Origin: Gluconobacter kondonii | GTDB lineage: Bacteria > Pseudomonadota > Alphaproteobacteria > Acetobacterales > Acetobacteraceae | NCBI RefSeq assembly: GCF_002723995.1 | Contig: NZ_BEWP01000014.1 | Span: 1 to 48,932 of the forward strand | Length of the DNA: 48,932 nucleotides | Reading direction: 5' to 3' | Part shown: piece after piece, positions 17,172 through 26,827 of the stretch | Position numbering within the stretch: the stretch's first letter is position 1 | Layout of the letters: every line of letters starts with the position of its first letter | Position numbers and translations under genes: made by a program | The notes under the pieces: generated by a model | Database searches by the model: none | Told to the model about the DNA's origin: nothing | Seen by the model: only the letters and a program-made list of their open reading frames with translations

Positions 17172-17471
17172 TCATGTCGGACGTAAAGGATCTATCTTTA
17201 TATTCTTGAAAGCGGATGTTCCCGGGTGATCACAATTCAAGATTGGATAAGGGCCCAACCACTTGAACGATGAGTAAAAATCTTCTGGAAAATCGTTGTT
17301 GGCATAAGTGAATGAAGCCTTACCGGAATCGCGAAGTAACTCCATAACATATTCGCACCGAATTATCAGGATCAGGATTTATAGCCAGAACATGATGGCT
17401 GTCGTGCAGAAATAATCGAGAAGAAGCGGCGCCCGGCATCTGTCATATCTGCGGGCTTTCCGGCCTGACAT
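17172..17471 (-). pseudogene. Unrecognised gene remnant next to the IS1182 element
   Basis: Three minus-strand open stretches follow one another in different frames. A 30-codon ORF at 17379-17471 has GGGGAGGG 7 bases before its ATG. A segment then reads LHDSHHVLAINPDPDNSVRI. A 57-codon frame at 17172-17345 contains ASFTYANNDFPEDFYSSF and WLGPYPILNC. The sequence reads like real protein broken by frameshifts, and the last frame runs into the IS1182 target duplication. I do not recognise the family. Confidence 0.4.
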
Positions 17472-17534
17472 TCTGGTTCCCTCCCCTTTTTTACCACAAT
17501 GGATATAAATATGACGGGTGCCTTGTGAAGTTGC

Positions 17535-17915
17535 TCACTTATCGAATTGCAGAAAAGCTTTGGAGAATACCGACCATCTTCCGCCTGTTTTGATCAGATT
17601 AAGATATTCACAACAGTCAGAGCCAATGGCATCATTTTCGGTAATAATGCGCACGACCGCCGTGACAGGAGTAATGTCGAGTATATCGATATGAGATGTG
17701 ATTTCCGGGGAAGCTCCGTGGGCCCTGATAAATTCGGCCGCCAGATTGCCAGTGCCCCCCACAAGCTCACCGTCGACGATACCATGCGTCACGACATCTT
17801 TATGAAATATGCCGGACATGCTGTCGGCATTGCCAGTGCGCAAGGCCTCGACATATCTTTCAAGGAGCCCTCGAACATCTTTATATTCACTTACCGGTAT
17901 ATTTTTCTTGTTCAT
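17535..17915 (-). CDS. NTF2/SnoaL-like protein
   Basis: A 126-residue single-domain protein of the NTF2-like cone fold. The N-terminal helix DVRGLLERYVEALRTGNADSMSGIFHKDV, the central GELVGGT loop and the C-terminal strands TPVTAVVRIITENDAIG and EYLNLIKTGGRWSVFSKAF match lumazine-binding/SnoaL-like small proteins (DUF4440 relatives). These bind small ligands or act as isomerases or hydrolases; the substrate is not predictable. A GGGCTGATC spacer precedes the ATG. It diverges from the DNA repair gene at 18075. Confidence 0.75.
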   Translation of the reverse strand: MNKKNIPVSEYKDVRGLLERYVEALRTGNADSMSGIFHKDVVTHGIVDGELVGGTGNLAAEFIRAHGASPEITSHIDILDITPVTAVVRIITENDAIGSDCCEYLNLIKTGGRWSVFSKAFLQFDK

Positions 17916-18074
17916 GATCAGCCCTTTTTTGTCCCAATGCCTAACGATAAACGTGAAATTTTAGATCTGTTGCGAAAAGGTATCAAGATACGCCTTGCAT
18001 GTTGTCCCTCTCTCTGCATTCGATCTCGGTGACACGCACCTTATCCGAAATGACCCGGTAAGAGATTTCCAGCT

Positions 18075-19193
18075 ATGAAAGACATATTCAGCCTGGCGCT
18101 CATATGTGAGATTGCCGCCGAATTTCGTGCCGTGGATATCTCTTTTGATGCCGACGCCTTCATCGCGCGTTCAATGGAGGGCCTGAACAAACTGGAACTC
18201 ACCGGTCGTGCTGCACATATCGCGGACGCCATGCGTGTATATCTGCCTGTGCGGTTTGCTGAAGCCGCCGCTGTCATTGACGCATCTCTTGGTCCAGAAT
18301 TGCCGCCGACCGGTAAAATTGGTGGTGCGGCGCTTCGTTACATGCCGCATGTCCTTTTTGTTCGAAAATATGGCCTTGACGACTATGAGGCAGCCATGCG
18401 GGTTCAGGCTGAACTCACCAAGAGGTTTACTGCTGAATTCAGTATCCGAGCCTTTCTGGTGAAGTATCCGGAACGAGCCTACGAGCAGATGCTGGTATGG
18501 GCTGATGACGACAACGCGCATCTGCGTCGATTGGCTTCGGAGGGGATGCGCCCGCGCCTGCCATGGGCGCCTCGTTTGCGCGCGTTTCAGCACAATCCGC
18601 GCCCTGTAATTGAATTGCTTGAACGTCTCAGAGACGACCCTGTGCCCTATGTGCGACGTTCGGTCGCGAACAATCTGAACGATATCGCTAAAGATCATCC
18701 TGAATTGGTTATCGAGACCTGCCGCCGTTGGGCGCAAGAAGCGCCTGAGGGACGTACCTGGATTGTCCGCCATGCTCTTCGCTCGCTCGTCGCCACTGGC
18801 AATCAGGATGCAATACGCATATTGGGAGGTGCAGCAAATCCTTCGATACGTTTATCAGGCGTCGCGATCGCCCCGCAGCGTGTCACACTGGGTGGAAACA
18901 CGCGCGTTTCTTTTGAAGTCGTGAGCACTGCACAACAGAGCCAGCGCTTGCTAATCGGCTATACCGTGCATTTTGTGAAAGCCAACGGAAGTTCACGCGC
19001 AAAGTTTTTCAGGCTTCGCACCCTTACGATACACTCCGGAGAAAAGATCGCGCTCAGTGCTACGGTGTCTTTGGCGACTATGACCACACGTCGTCATTTT
19101 CCAGGCAACCACCGTATTGACGCCATCATCAATGGCGAAGCCCATCCCCTCGGGAACTTCGAAGTAATAACTTCAATGTCCGTCCCTGCGTGA
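18075..19193 (+). CDS. AlkC-type DNA alkylation repair glycosylase
   Basis: A 372-residue HEAT-repeat protein. The block LRRLASEGMRPRLPWAPRL (about residues 150-170), followed by DDPVPYVRRSVANNLNDIAKDHP (about 190-212), is characteristic of DNA alkylation repair proteins of the AlkC/AlkD superfamily. The last 80 residues, with alternating beta-type segments (NTRVSFEVVS, LLIGYTVHFVK), fit the Ig-like C-terminal domain that distinguishes AlkC from AlkD. AlkC removes 3-methyladenine and 3-methylcytosine from DNA by base excision. It stands alone, divergent from the NTF2-like gene, and the ~160-base gap should hold both promoters. Confidence 0.85.
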   Translation: MKDIFSLALICEIAAEFRAVDISFDADAFIARSMEGLNKLELTGRAAHIADAMRVYLPVRFAEAAAVIDASLGPELPPTGKIGGAALRYMPHVLFVRKYGLDDYEAAMRVQAELTKRFTAEFSIRAFLVKYPERAYEQMLVWADDDNAHLRRLASEGMRPRLPWAPRLRAFQHNPRPVIELLERLRDDPVPYVRRSVANNLNDIAKDHPELVIETCRRWAQEAPEGRTWIVRHALRSLVATGNQDAIRILGGAANPSIRLSGVAIAPQRVTLGGNTRVSFEVVSTAQQSQRLLIGYTVHFVKANGSSRAKFFRLRTLTIHSGEKIALSATVSLATMTTRRHFPGNHRIDAIINGEAHPLGNFEVITSMSVPA

Positions 19194-19273
19194 TGCAATT
19201 TACCGGGAAGAAGATTCGTTTGAATGACCGGTATATGAGGGTACATCGGTAAACCGGACGTTCTGCTTACCCC

Positions 19274-19479
19274 CCAAGTCAGCCGCGAGCCTCAGAATGG
19301 TTACAGACCTGCGTAAGTTGAAACGGCAATCGCGAAGAGGGCCAGAGACGATCAGGCTGTCTTTCTGGAAGCAGACGTTGTCCTTGCATGAGCATCATTG
19401 GAACACGCCTCGAAAAGACCTTTGTGGGTCTTTTTTGTGCTTCACCCCTATGTCCGATAAAGTAAAAAAATGGACATAG
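19274..19479 (+). ncRNA. Repeated RNA-like module, copy 1
   Basis: About 200 bases match 45304-45517 closely although neither copy is inside a gene. In order they hold a conserved block starting CCAAGTCAGCCGCGAGCCTC, a hairpin whose 6-bp stem (19344-19349 with 19359-19364) keeps pairing through an A-U to G-C double change between copies, an intrinsic terminator at 19413-19436, and an inverted repeat CTATGTCC/GGACATAG (19448-19479). This suggests a terminated small RNA or leader on the plus strand followed by a DNA site. It lies between alkC and higBA. No coding frame is shared by the copies. Confidence 0.5.
19413..19436 (+). terminator. Intrinsic terminator of module copy 1
   Basis: AAAAGACC pairs with GGTCTTTT around a 6-base loop, followed by a T tract. 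It could also end the alkC transcript, which stops 220 bases upstream. Confidence 0.75.
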
Positions 19480-19573
19480 ATTTTATGGCGGAAAACTGCG
19501 GATTTTTGGTATTCCTTGAGGTTTCTGAACGGCTGTTTGTCTAAATGCCCATCACGCCCTTCATGTCTCCGAA

Positions 19574-19610
19574 CTATACGCCGTTGACGTATGAGCCAAT
19601 GACGTATAGA
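19574..19610 (+). promoter_or_regulatory. higBA promoter/operator candidate
   Basis: The pattern TTGACG (19584-19589), 15 bases, TATAGA (19605-19610) ends 9 bases before the toxin ATG, so transcripts would be leaderless or nearly so, and no ribosome site is visible. The region also has CTATACG/CGTATAG inverted arms (19574-19580, 19603-19609) and two TGACGTAT direct repeats, plausible binding sites for the HigA-type antitoxin. Spacing is shorter than the ideal 17. Confidence 0.5.
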
Positions 19611-19619
19611 TTTTTGTGA

Positions 19620-19961
19620 ATGTCAAAGCTGCAGACCGTTGTCGAACTGCCTGAATTCATAAAGCGGGCAAAAGCCCTGATGTCAGACGACGACCGGACG
19701 GCTCTGATCGACATGCTCGCTGCGATGCCAGATTCTGGCATTTCTTTAGGTGGCGGTCTGCGAAAGGTCCGCTTTTCCCGCGAGGGTGGTGGGAAGAGGG
19801 GAGGGTACAGAACTCTCTACGTTTTTGGCGGAAGACAGATGCCTCTGTTCCTGCTGACCGTTTTTGCCAAAAACGAGAAAGACAATCTGACGCGATCTGA
19901 ACAGGCCGCCCTGGTAGACTTGAGCAAGACGCTTGTTGCGAAATACGGAGAACCATCATGA
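19620..19961 (+). CDS. RelE/HigB-family toxin
   Basis: A 113-residue RelE-fold protein, probably a ribosome-dependent mRNA interferase. The core LRKVRFSREGGGKRGGYRTLYVFGG followed by PLFLLTVFAKNEKDNLTRSEQ is the signature of the HigB/RelE subgroup paired with HTH antitoxins, with the toxin gene first. Basic residues in the RxxR..GKRGG segment are typical of RNA contact positions. The stop overlaps the antitoxin start by 4 bases. The ATG has no visible Shine-Dalgarno, fitting a leaderless message. Confidence 0.88.
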   Translation: MSKLQTVVELPEFIKRAKALMSDDDRTALIDMLAAMPDSGISLGGGLRKVRFSREGGGKRGGYRTLYVFGGRQMPLFLLTVFAKNEKDNLTRSEQAALVDLSKTLVAKYGEPS

Positions 19962-20254
19962 GCGCTTATGACAGCATTCTGCAGGGGCTGAATGAGGCTC
20001 TCGCCTATGCGGAAGCTCCGGTCGAGGACAGCGTGACCCACCAGGTCCGCGTTCCGTCGGTTGACGTAGCGGCCATCAGAACCCGGACCGGACTCTCTCA
20101 GGCACAGTTTGCCAGAAGTATCGGGGTCGCCAAGGGGACCCTTCTGAACTGGGAGCATGGCCGTCGTCAGCCAACCGGACCAGCCCAGGTTTTGCTGGCG
20201 ATGTTGGAGAAGCGGCCGTCGTTGGTGAGTGATCTGCTTTCCGCGGCTCGCTGA
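19958..20254 (+). CDS. HigA-type HTH antitoxin
   Basis: A 98-residue XRE-family antitoxin. The helix-turn-helix lies at about residues 40-75: VAAIRTRTGLSQAQFARSIG with recognition region VAKGTLLNWEHGRRQPTGPA. It would neutralise the RelE-like toxin and repress the operon at the sites around 19574-19610. The ATGA overlap with the toxin gene couples translation. Confidence 0.9.
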   Translation: MSAYDSILQGLNEALAYAEAPVEDSVTHQVRVPSVDVAAIRTRTGLSQAQFARSIGVAKGTLLNWEHGRRQPTGPAQVLLAMLEKRPSLVSDLLSAAR

Positions 20255-20411
20255 GAAAACATAAGTCCCGATACGCTTATTAAAATGGCCGCTATGGGGG
20301 GGACAGCGGAACATCTGTTGTACAACGGAAGCCGAAAAAAGCTGACGTTGTTGGCAATCCAGCATCACGATGCTGCCCAATCATGAAAATCAGATAGGTT
20401 CCCGATCGCAA

Positions 20412-20981
20412 TCACTGACTGAGTGAGGAACCCCGCGGCAGCATGCGTCCAAGCACTTTGTCTTTCAGGACAAACTGATGAAAAAGCGCCGCCGCGCCAT
20501 GGCCTGTCGCAAGACCCATAATCAACCAGGCGTTCCAGTAATGTAGCGTCTGAAACCACGTCACGGTTTCCGCCGGGAACCGCGCGAACGGGGATGGAAT
20601 CAGGAGGCCGAAAAAACTCATCGTCTGCCCGGCACCCCATCGCCAGAGATAGCCCAGCAAGATTTCCGCCAGAAGCAGCACATAGAGCGTGTACTCTGCT
20701 CCAAGGGCGAATACCCGGTCCACAGGCACGAGAAGGTCCGACAGATGCCGGCCTTTCGTCAGACGCCAGACAATGCGGAACACCATAATTGCGGTCAGCA
20801 GGATGCCGGCTGTCAGATGCGCGACCACCATCAGATGATGGACGGGTTTTGTTGGCCAGTTCCAGGTTTCGCCAAGAGCAAACTGAAGCAGCACCAGAAA
20901 GGCCGTCATCCAGTGAAGGATGATCGTCGGCCTGTCGTAACGCAGCAGGCTATCTGTGATGTCCGGCGTTGAATAAGGCAT
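20412..20981 (-). CDS. Cytochrome b561-type membrane protein
   Basis: The start chosen at 20981 (MPYSTPDITDSLLRYDRPT) gives 189 residues, the normal size; a longer frame to 21095 adds a tail with no homologous look. Four transmembrane helices carry likely haem-ligand His residues: IILHWMTAFLVLLQFALGE (helix 1), HHLMVVAHLTAGILL (helix 2) and TLHYWNAWLIMGLATGHGAAALFH (helix 4). Prokaryotic b561 proteins shuttle electrons between quinone and periplasmic acceptors. It is divergent from the VIT-family gene and its 5' region overlaps the untranslated leader of that gene. Confidence 0.85.
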   Translation of the reverse strand: MPYSTPDITDSLLRYDRPTIILHWMTAFLVLLQFALGETWNWPTKPVHHLMVVAHLTAGILLTAIMVFRIVWRLTKGRHLSDLLVPVDRVFALGAEYTLYVLLLAEILLGYLWRWGAGQTMSFFGLLIPSPFARFPAETVTWFQTLHYWNAWLIMGLATGHGAAALFHQFVLKDKVLGRMLPRGSSLSQ

Positions 20982-21177
20982 ATACGTCTCGGCAAAAAAG
21001 AACCCTGAATCCACTTCCGTATCATGCTTACCTGACAGGATTCTGAACAGAACAGATTTTCCTAAAACATAAATAATATTGAAAATAACTCGCAATATCA
21101 GAATGAAATATCTGTTGTCGCGGCAAATGATGCATCTTAACCTTTATTTGTATTCACCAGAAGCAGCAGGTCATCTT

Positions 21178-21873
21178 ATGTCGCGTCTCCATCCTTTGGC
21201 CGAACGTCATGCCGTCGAGAAACTGGGATGGCTGCGTGCGGCTGTTCTCGGCGCCAATGACGGAACGCTGTCGACCGGCAGCCTCATCGTCGGCGTTGCC
21301 AGTTCTCATGCGACACGCGGCAGCATTCTCGTCGCGGGACTGTCCGCGCTTGTCGCGGGCGCCCTGTCCATGGCGGCGGGCGAGTATGTCTCGGTCAGTT
21401 CCCAGGCCGATTCCGAACACGCCGACATCGCCCGCGAGAAACAGGAACTGGTCACGGACTGGGAGGGCGAAGTCACCGAACTGGCCGGGATTTATCAGAA
21501 GAGAGGGCTGGATAAAGACCTCTCGCGCAAGGTCGCCGTTGCCCTCATGAAGCATGATGCGCTCGGTGCCCATGCAAGGGATGAACTGGGTCTGTCCGAA
21601 GCCACGGCGGCACGCCCCATACAGGCGGCATTCGCCTCGGCAACCGCCTTTTCATCCGGAGCACTACTGCCTGTGCTGGCGGCGGTTCTGACGCCCGTGG
21701 CGTGGGTGTCCTGGGGCGTGTCCCTGACGTCCGTCGTGGTTCTCGCTGTTCTGGGGGTCGTTGGCGCGATTGCCGGCGGCGCAGCGCCTCTGCGCCCAGC
21801 ACTGCGTGTGACGTTCTGGGGTATTGTGGCAATGATCGTCACGGGCGGGATCGGCCGCCTGTTCGGCGTGTGA
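21178..21873 (+). CDS. VIT1/CCC1-family Fe/Mn transporter-like protein
   Basis: The start at 21178 (MSRLHPLAERHAVEKLGWLR) gives 231 residues, matching the family; the frame extends upstream to 21079 but that part is AT-rich and unlike the family. GWLRAAVLGANDGTLSTGSLIVGVAS is the classic VIT helix 1 motif, followed by AGALSMAAGEYVSVSSQADSEHADIAREK, the acidic metal-binding linker, and three C-terminal helices. VIT proteins move Fe2+ or Mn2+ across membranes. It precedes arsR by 77 bases on the same strand, so it may contribute to transcription of the ars operon. Confidence 0.88.
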   Translation: MSRLHPLAERHAVEKLGWLRAAVLGANDGTLSTGSLIVGVASSHATRGSILVAGLSALVAGALSMAAGEYVSVSSQADSEHADIAREKQELVTDWEGEVTELAGIYQKRGLDKDLSRKVAVALMKHDALGAHARDELGLSEATAARPIQAAFASATAFSSGALLPVLAAVLTPVAWVSWGVSLTSVVVLAVLGVVGAIAGGAAPLRPALRVTFWGIVAMIVTGGIGRLFGV

Positions 21874-21931
21874 AGCCGCGTTCCAAGCTCTGAACGAGGC
21901 ATGTCCTGGGTAGTCTTGACTTCATCCCATA

Positions 21932-21957
21932 TATCCGTGATCGTCGATTTATGGATA
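21932..21957 (+). promoter_or_regulatory. Possible ArsR operator over the arsR start
   Basis: TATCC (21932-21936) and GGATA (21953-21957) form inverted arms spanning the arsR start codon. The position fits autorepression but the arms are short. TTGACT at 21916-21921 could be a -35 box; no good -10 follows at normal spacing. Confidence 0.25.
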
Positions 21958-22304
21958 CAGAATCCGCACTCTCGGCCCTCAACGCGCTGTCCCAGTCCAC
22001 GCGGCTGGAGATCTTCCGCCTGCTGGTGCGCCACGAACCGGACGGGCTGCCCGCCGGGGACGTCGCGCGGCACCTCGATGTCCCGCAGAACACCATATCG
22101 GCCCATCTCGCCACCCTGACGCGCGCTGGCCTGCTGACCTCGCAGCGCCATAGCCGGCTGATCGTCTATCGTGCGTGTCTTCCGCGCCTGCGCGACCTGA
22201 TGCTTTTCCTCGTCAGGGACTGCTGTGCGGGCAGCCCCGAACTCTGCGCGCCCCTGATCGCGAACCTGTCTTCCTGCAGCCCGAGCCCGGCCTCCTGCCC
22301 ATGA
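21951..22304 (+). CDS. arsR: ArsR-family As(III)-responsive repressor
   Basis: A 117-residue winged-helix protein. The DNA-binding part is GLPAGDVARHLDVPQNTISAHLATLTRAGLL (about residues 32-62). C-terminal to it lies a vicinal pair Cys91-Cys92 with Cys99 (CCAGSPELC). Their spacing is like the C-terminal arsenite site of Acidithiobacillus ferrooxidans ArsR, not the classical alpha-3 CVC site. It would release DNA on binding As(III) and induce arsRCBH. No Shine-Dalgarno precedes the ATG. The stop overlaps arsC as ATGA. Confidence 0.93.
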   Translation: MDTESALSALNALSQSTRLEIFRLLVRHEPDGLPAGDVARHLDVPQNTISAHLATLTRAGLLTSQRHSRLIVYRACLPRLRDLMLFLVRDCCAGSPELCAPLIANLSSCSPSPASCP

Positions 22305-22722
22305 CCGTCACCATCTACCACAATCCGGCCTGCGGCACGTCGCGCAACGTGCTGGCACTGATCCGCAATAGCGGCGAGGAGCCCAGGATCATCGAATATC
22401 TGAAAACGCCACCCAGCCGCGCGGAACTGGTCGATCTGATCGCCCGTATGGGGGTTCCGGTGCGCGCGATCCTGCGGGAAAAGGGCACGCCCTTTCACGA
22501 ACTCGGCCTCGACAACCCGGCCCTGAGCGATGATACGCTGATCGACGCCATGATCGCACACCCGATCCTGATCAACCGGCCCATCGCCGCAACGCCACTC
22601 GGTGTTGCGCTCTGCCGTCCGTCCGAAACGGTGCTGGATATTCTTCCCTCCCCACAGCGCGGCGCATTCGCCAGGGAGGACGGCGAGAAGATCGTGGATG
22701 AGGCCGGAAAGCGGATCGTCTG

Positions 22723-22723
<1 letters not shown>
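22301..22723 (+). CDS. arsC: Glutaredoxin-dependent arsenate reductase
   Basis: The start at 22301 ([20 protein letters not shown]) overlaps arsR by ATGA; a longer frame upstream is not needed. The 140-residue product is the size of the R773-type ArsC. The catalytic Cys lies in [10 protein letters not shown] near residue 11, and the substrate-binding Arg triad candidates occur at [19 protein letters not shown] and LCRPSE. It reduces As(V) to As(III) with glutathione and glutaredoxin, feeding ArsB. Confidence 0.94.
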
Positions 22724-24018
<1,295 letters not shown>

Positions 24019-24043
24019 TACACGACAGGACCGATATATATAT

Positions 24044-24742
24044 ATGACCGAACCTGAGCTGCCAGCCTTGCATCCGGAGTATCTCGAGCGGGTCGATCTC
24101 GCGCGGCTGGAACCGCAACCGCGTGTGGATCATCCGCCGCGCATCCTTCTGCTCTATGGCTCTTTGCGTCCCCGCTCGTTCAGTCGCCTGCTGGTGCTGG
24201 AGGCAGAGCGCATTCTGAAAGTCCTCGGCGCCGAGACACGGGTGTTCGACCCGACCGACCTGCCGGTAGCGGATTCCGTGCCCGCGACCCATCCGAAAGT
24301 GCAGGAACTGCGGGAACTCTCGATCTGGTCGGAAGGCCAGGTCTGGTGTAGCCCCGAACGGCACGGCAACATCACTGCCGTGTTCAAGAACCAGATCGAC
24401 TGGCTGCCATTGTCCGAAGGCTCGATCCGCCCGACGCAGGGCCGCACGCTGGCCGTCATGCAGGTTTCGGGTGGATCGCAGAGCTTCAATTCCGTCAATG
24501 CCCTTCGGGTGCTGGGCCGGTGGATGCGGATGTTCACCATCCCCAACCAGTCCAGTGTGCCGATGGCCTATACCCAGTTCGGTGACGACGACCGGATGAA
24601 ACCGTCTCCCCTCTATGACCGCATGGTGGATGTCATGGAGGAACTGATGAAGTTCACATGGCTATTGCGGGACCGGGCCGACTACCTTGTCGATCGCTAC
24701 AGCGAGCGCAGATCAGAACACTGCCTGCCTGAAAAGCTGTGA
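24044..24742 (+). CDS. arsH: ArsH organoarsenical oxidase (NADPH-dependent FMN reductase)
   Basis: A 232-residue flavoprotein. The FMN phosphate loop is [19 protein letters not shown] near residues 43-61. Further family blocks are [25 protein letters not shown] and [17 protein letters not shown]. ArsH oxidises trivalent methyl- and aryl-arsenicals to less toxic pentavalent forms using NADPH. It is last in arsRCBH, 25 bases after arsB. Confidence 0.94.
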   Translation: MTEPELPALHPEYLERVDLARLEPQPRVDHPPRILLLYGSLRPRSFSRLLVLEAERILKVLGAETRVFDPTDLPVADSVPATHPKVQELRELSIWSEGQVWCSPERHGNITAVFKNQIDWLPLSEGSIRPTQGRTLAVMQVSGGSQSFNSVNALRVLGRWMRMFTIPNQSSVPMAYTQFGDDDRMKPSPLYDRMVDVMEELMKFTWLLRDRADYLVDRYSERRSEHCLPEKL

Positions 24743-24769
24743 GCCGGGAAATGGCGGAACAGTTCGATG

Positions 24770-24792
24770 TGTTTAGTCCCAGGATTTGATGG
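24770..24792 (+). repeat. IS481-like terminal fragment (23 bp)
   Basis: TGTTTAGTCCCAGGATTTGA and the next 3 bases match the termini at 990-1042 and 35529. No transposase sequence follows; only the tip remains between arsH and the czcS-like gene. Confidence 0.5.
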
Positions 24793-24836
24793 ATAGAGCG
24801 TCAGAGTTCCTGGTCCGTTCAGACGTAATCTTTGAT

Positions 24837-26162
24837 CTAACTGACCTGCAATCGAACTGTCACCAGGACGCCTCTGTCCGTTCCAGGTATAGGCGAACTC
24901 ACCACCATGTCTGCATGCAGCTGCTGAGCTATCTGTCGCGCAATCGCCATGCCGAGGCCGCTGCCTTCGGCATCGGTCTCTCCTCTGACGAAAGGCTTTT
25001 CCATATCCCGCAAAACTTCAGATGGCAGCGTTTCGCAATCATTGCAGATCAGGACTTTATGATCTTGCGTGATGATCACACTGACGGCTTGCACAGATGA
25101 ACCATGAAGAACGGCGTTTTCGAGAAGATTGCGAAACAGGATACCTGTTGCATCCATATCGCCCCGGATCATGAGATGAGATGCTCCAGAAAATTCAATC
25201 GTCTGGTTTTTTTCCCGCTCAAGTTCTTCTGCCAGAAATCGAATGACAGGCACCAGATCGAACATGCTCCCGGTGAGTGCGATCCCTGATGTCGCTCGTG
25301 AAAGCTGAAGCAGCTTTTCCATCATCCGGCCAATTCTGCGGGCCTGCTGCATGATGATCGTTGCACGCTCTTCATAGTCCGACCCTACAAGAAAATTCCT
25401 GAGAACCTGAACCTGTGCAAGAAGCGCTCCTACTGGATTACGCAACTCATGGGCCGCGTTGGCCGCAAAAGCGCGCTCTGTCGAAAGCGCCATTTTCAGA
25501 CGTTCAAGCAGGAGATTGACGGCCGAGTGAATGGACACCAGTTCTTCGGGGAGATCCAATGGGGGAACGGGTGCCAGATTCGATCCTCCCCGGCTCCTGA
25601 TTTCCTGCTGAAGGCTGGTCAGAGGACGCATGGCGCGACGGACACGCCAGCGGACCAAAATCCAGATCGCCGGGAAAAATATTACCATTGGCAGAACTGA
25701 AATCAGAATAGCCCGCCTGACAGCTTCATTTCTGTGAAAAGTCGGCTCACCCACCAGAATGTAATGGCGACCAGACGCTGATGGTACGACATACACTCTG
25801 AATAATGAGATGTTGTAAAATCCTGACTTCAGACGTGGTACGAATAGCGTCTCCGGCGCATTCTGTGACCTGACCTCAAGGCGACCGTCCGGTGTGGTGA
25901 TCTGGTAGGCCAACGTTCGCCGGTTCACCCCGGGGAGTTGCGCGATCTGACCACCTGGGGTGGCAGAAGCCCTGTCGGTTCTGTCCAGTTCACTGATGAC
26001 AAACTCCAGACGCTCGGCCACTTCCTGTAACGAGTTGTCAAGACGCTCCGTAACTTCATAGCGGGTAAAGGCCGCAACAAGAATACTGAGAAGCACCAGG
26101 GCACCAAGCACGATGATCAGTGTTCCGGACACGATACGGGACGCCAGACTCCAGCGCTTCAT
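24837..26162 (-). CDS. czcS: Sensor histidine kinase, CzcS-like
   Basis: The start at 26162 (MKRWSLASRIVSGTLIIVLG) overlaps the response-regulator stop as ATGA; a frame 8 codons longer exists. The 441-residue product has two transmembrane helices (about residues 10-31 and 151-170) flanking a periplasmic sensor of about 120 residues. It then has a HAMP-like linker, H-box FAANAAHELRNPVGA with His238, N-box NLLENAVLHG and G-box GSGLGMAIA. It likely senses periplasmic divalent metal and phosphorylates the partner regulator. The last gene of the czcCBARS array. Confidence 0.9.
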   Translation of the reverse strand: MKRWSLASRIVSGTLIIVLGALVLLSILVAAFTRYEVTERLDNSLQEVAERLEFVISELDRTDRASATPGGQIAQLPGVNRRTLAYQITTPDGRLEVRSQNAPETLFVPRLKSGFYNISLFRVYVVPSASGRHYILVGEPTFHRNEAVRRAILISVLPMVIFFPAIWILVRWRVRRAMRPLTSLQQEIRSRGGSNLAPVPPLDLPEELVSIHSAVNLLLERLKMALSTERAFAANAAHELRNPVGALLAQVQVLRNFLVGSDYEERATIIMQQARRIGRMMEKLLQLSRATSGIALTGSMFDLVPVIRFLAEELEREKNQTIEFSGASHLMIRGDMDATGILFRNLLENAVLHGSSVQAVSVIITQDHKVLICNDCETLPSEVLRDMEKPFVRGETDAEGSGLGMAIARQIAQQLHADMVVSSPIPGTDRGVLVTVRLQVS

Positions 26163-26827
26163 CGGGACGTGTTCTCCGCGAGACAATAGCCTCTCCCCCT
26201 GACCGTCATGATCAGACCCGGTCCGGTTTTCTTCCTTATCCTGCTGACGAAAACTTCAATGGCGTTGCTTTCCACATCGTCACTGAGACCATAAAGGGCG
26301 TCTTCAATCTGCTCACGACTGCAGACTGCTCCAGGCCGGCGCGCAAGAAGTTCGACAATAGCCCATTCACGCGCAGACAGATCGACTGTCTGTCCATCGC
26401 GTTCAAGCTGACGGCGCGCGAGGTCGATCCTGATAGTACCAATCATGACCACATTGTCTGGCAGGGCCGCATAACGTCTGGCAACAGCGTCAATACGGGC
26501 GACGAGTTCGTCGAGATCATAAGGTTTGACAATATAATCATCCGCGCCTTCTGACAGCCCCGCGATCCTGTCACTGACCTGATCCTGAGCTGTCGTGATC
26601 AGGATGGCCAGAGATGAACAGTCCCGCCGGATTTCCCGCAGCAGGGCCCGACCATTACCGTCTGGAAGACCAAGATCCAGAAGCAGGAAATCATAAGAAG
26701 AGGCGATCAGGGCTGCACGGGCATCGGTCAGGGTCTTGAACCAGTCGACGACGTGTCCGGCCTGGCGCACACGGTCTCTTACTGCCGAGCCCAGTGCAGG
26801 TTCGTCTTCGATAATCAGGATTTTCAT
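26159..26827 (-). CDS. czcR: OmpR/PhoB-family response regulator, CzcR-like
   Basis: A 222-residue regulator. The receiver domain shows the acidic pocket EDEP (residues 7-10), phosphoacceptor Asp51 in LLLDLGLPDG, Thr79/80 and Lys101 in YIVKPYDLDEL. The C-terminal winged helix ends with IEVFVSRIRKKTGPGLIMTVRGRGYCL. It should activate the czcCBA operon it belongs to. It overlaps czcA by 4 bases, so efflux and regulator are co-expressed, giving positive feedback. Confidence 0.93.
   Translation of the reverse strand: MKILIIEDEPALGSAVRDRVRQAGHVVDWFKTLTDARAALIASSYDFLLLDLGLPDGNGRALLREIRRDCSSLAILITTAQDQVSDRIAGLSEGADDYIVKPYDLDELVARIDAVARRYAALPDNVVMIGTIRIDLARRQLERDGQTVDLSAREWAIVELLARRPGAVCSREQIEDALYGLSDDVESNAIEVFVSRIRKKTGPGLIMTVRGRGYCLAENTSR

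Noticed and set aside
19297-19479. A 60-codon ORF inside the repeated module.
   Set aside because: The frame is not kept in the second copy of the module and it spans an intrinsic terminator, so the repeat is not conserved for coding.
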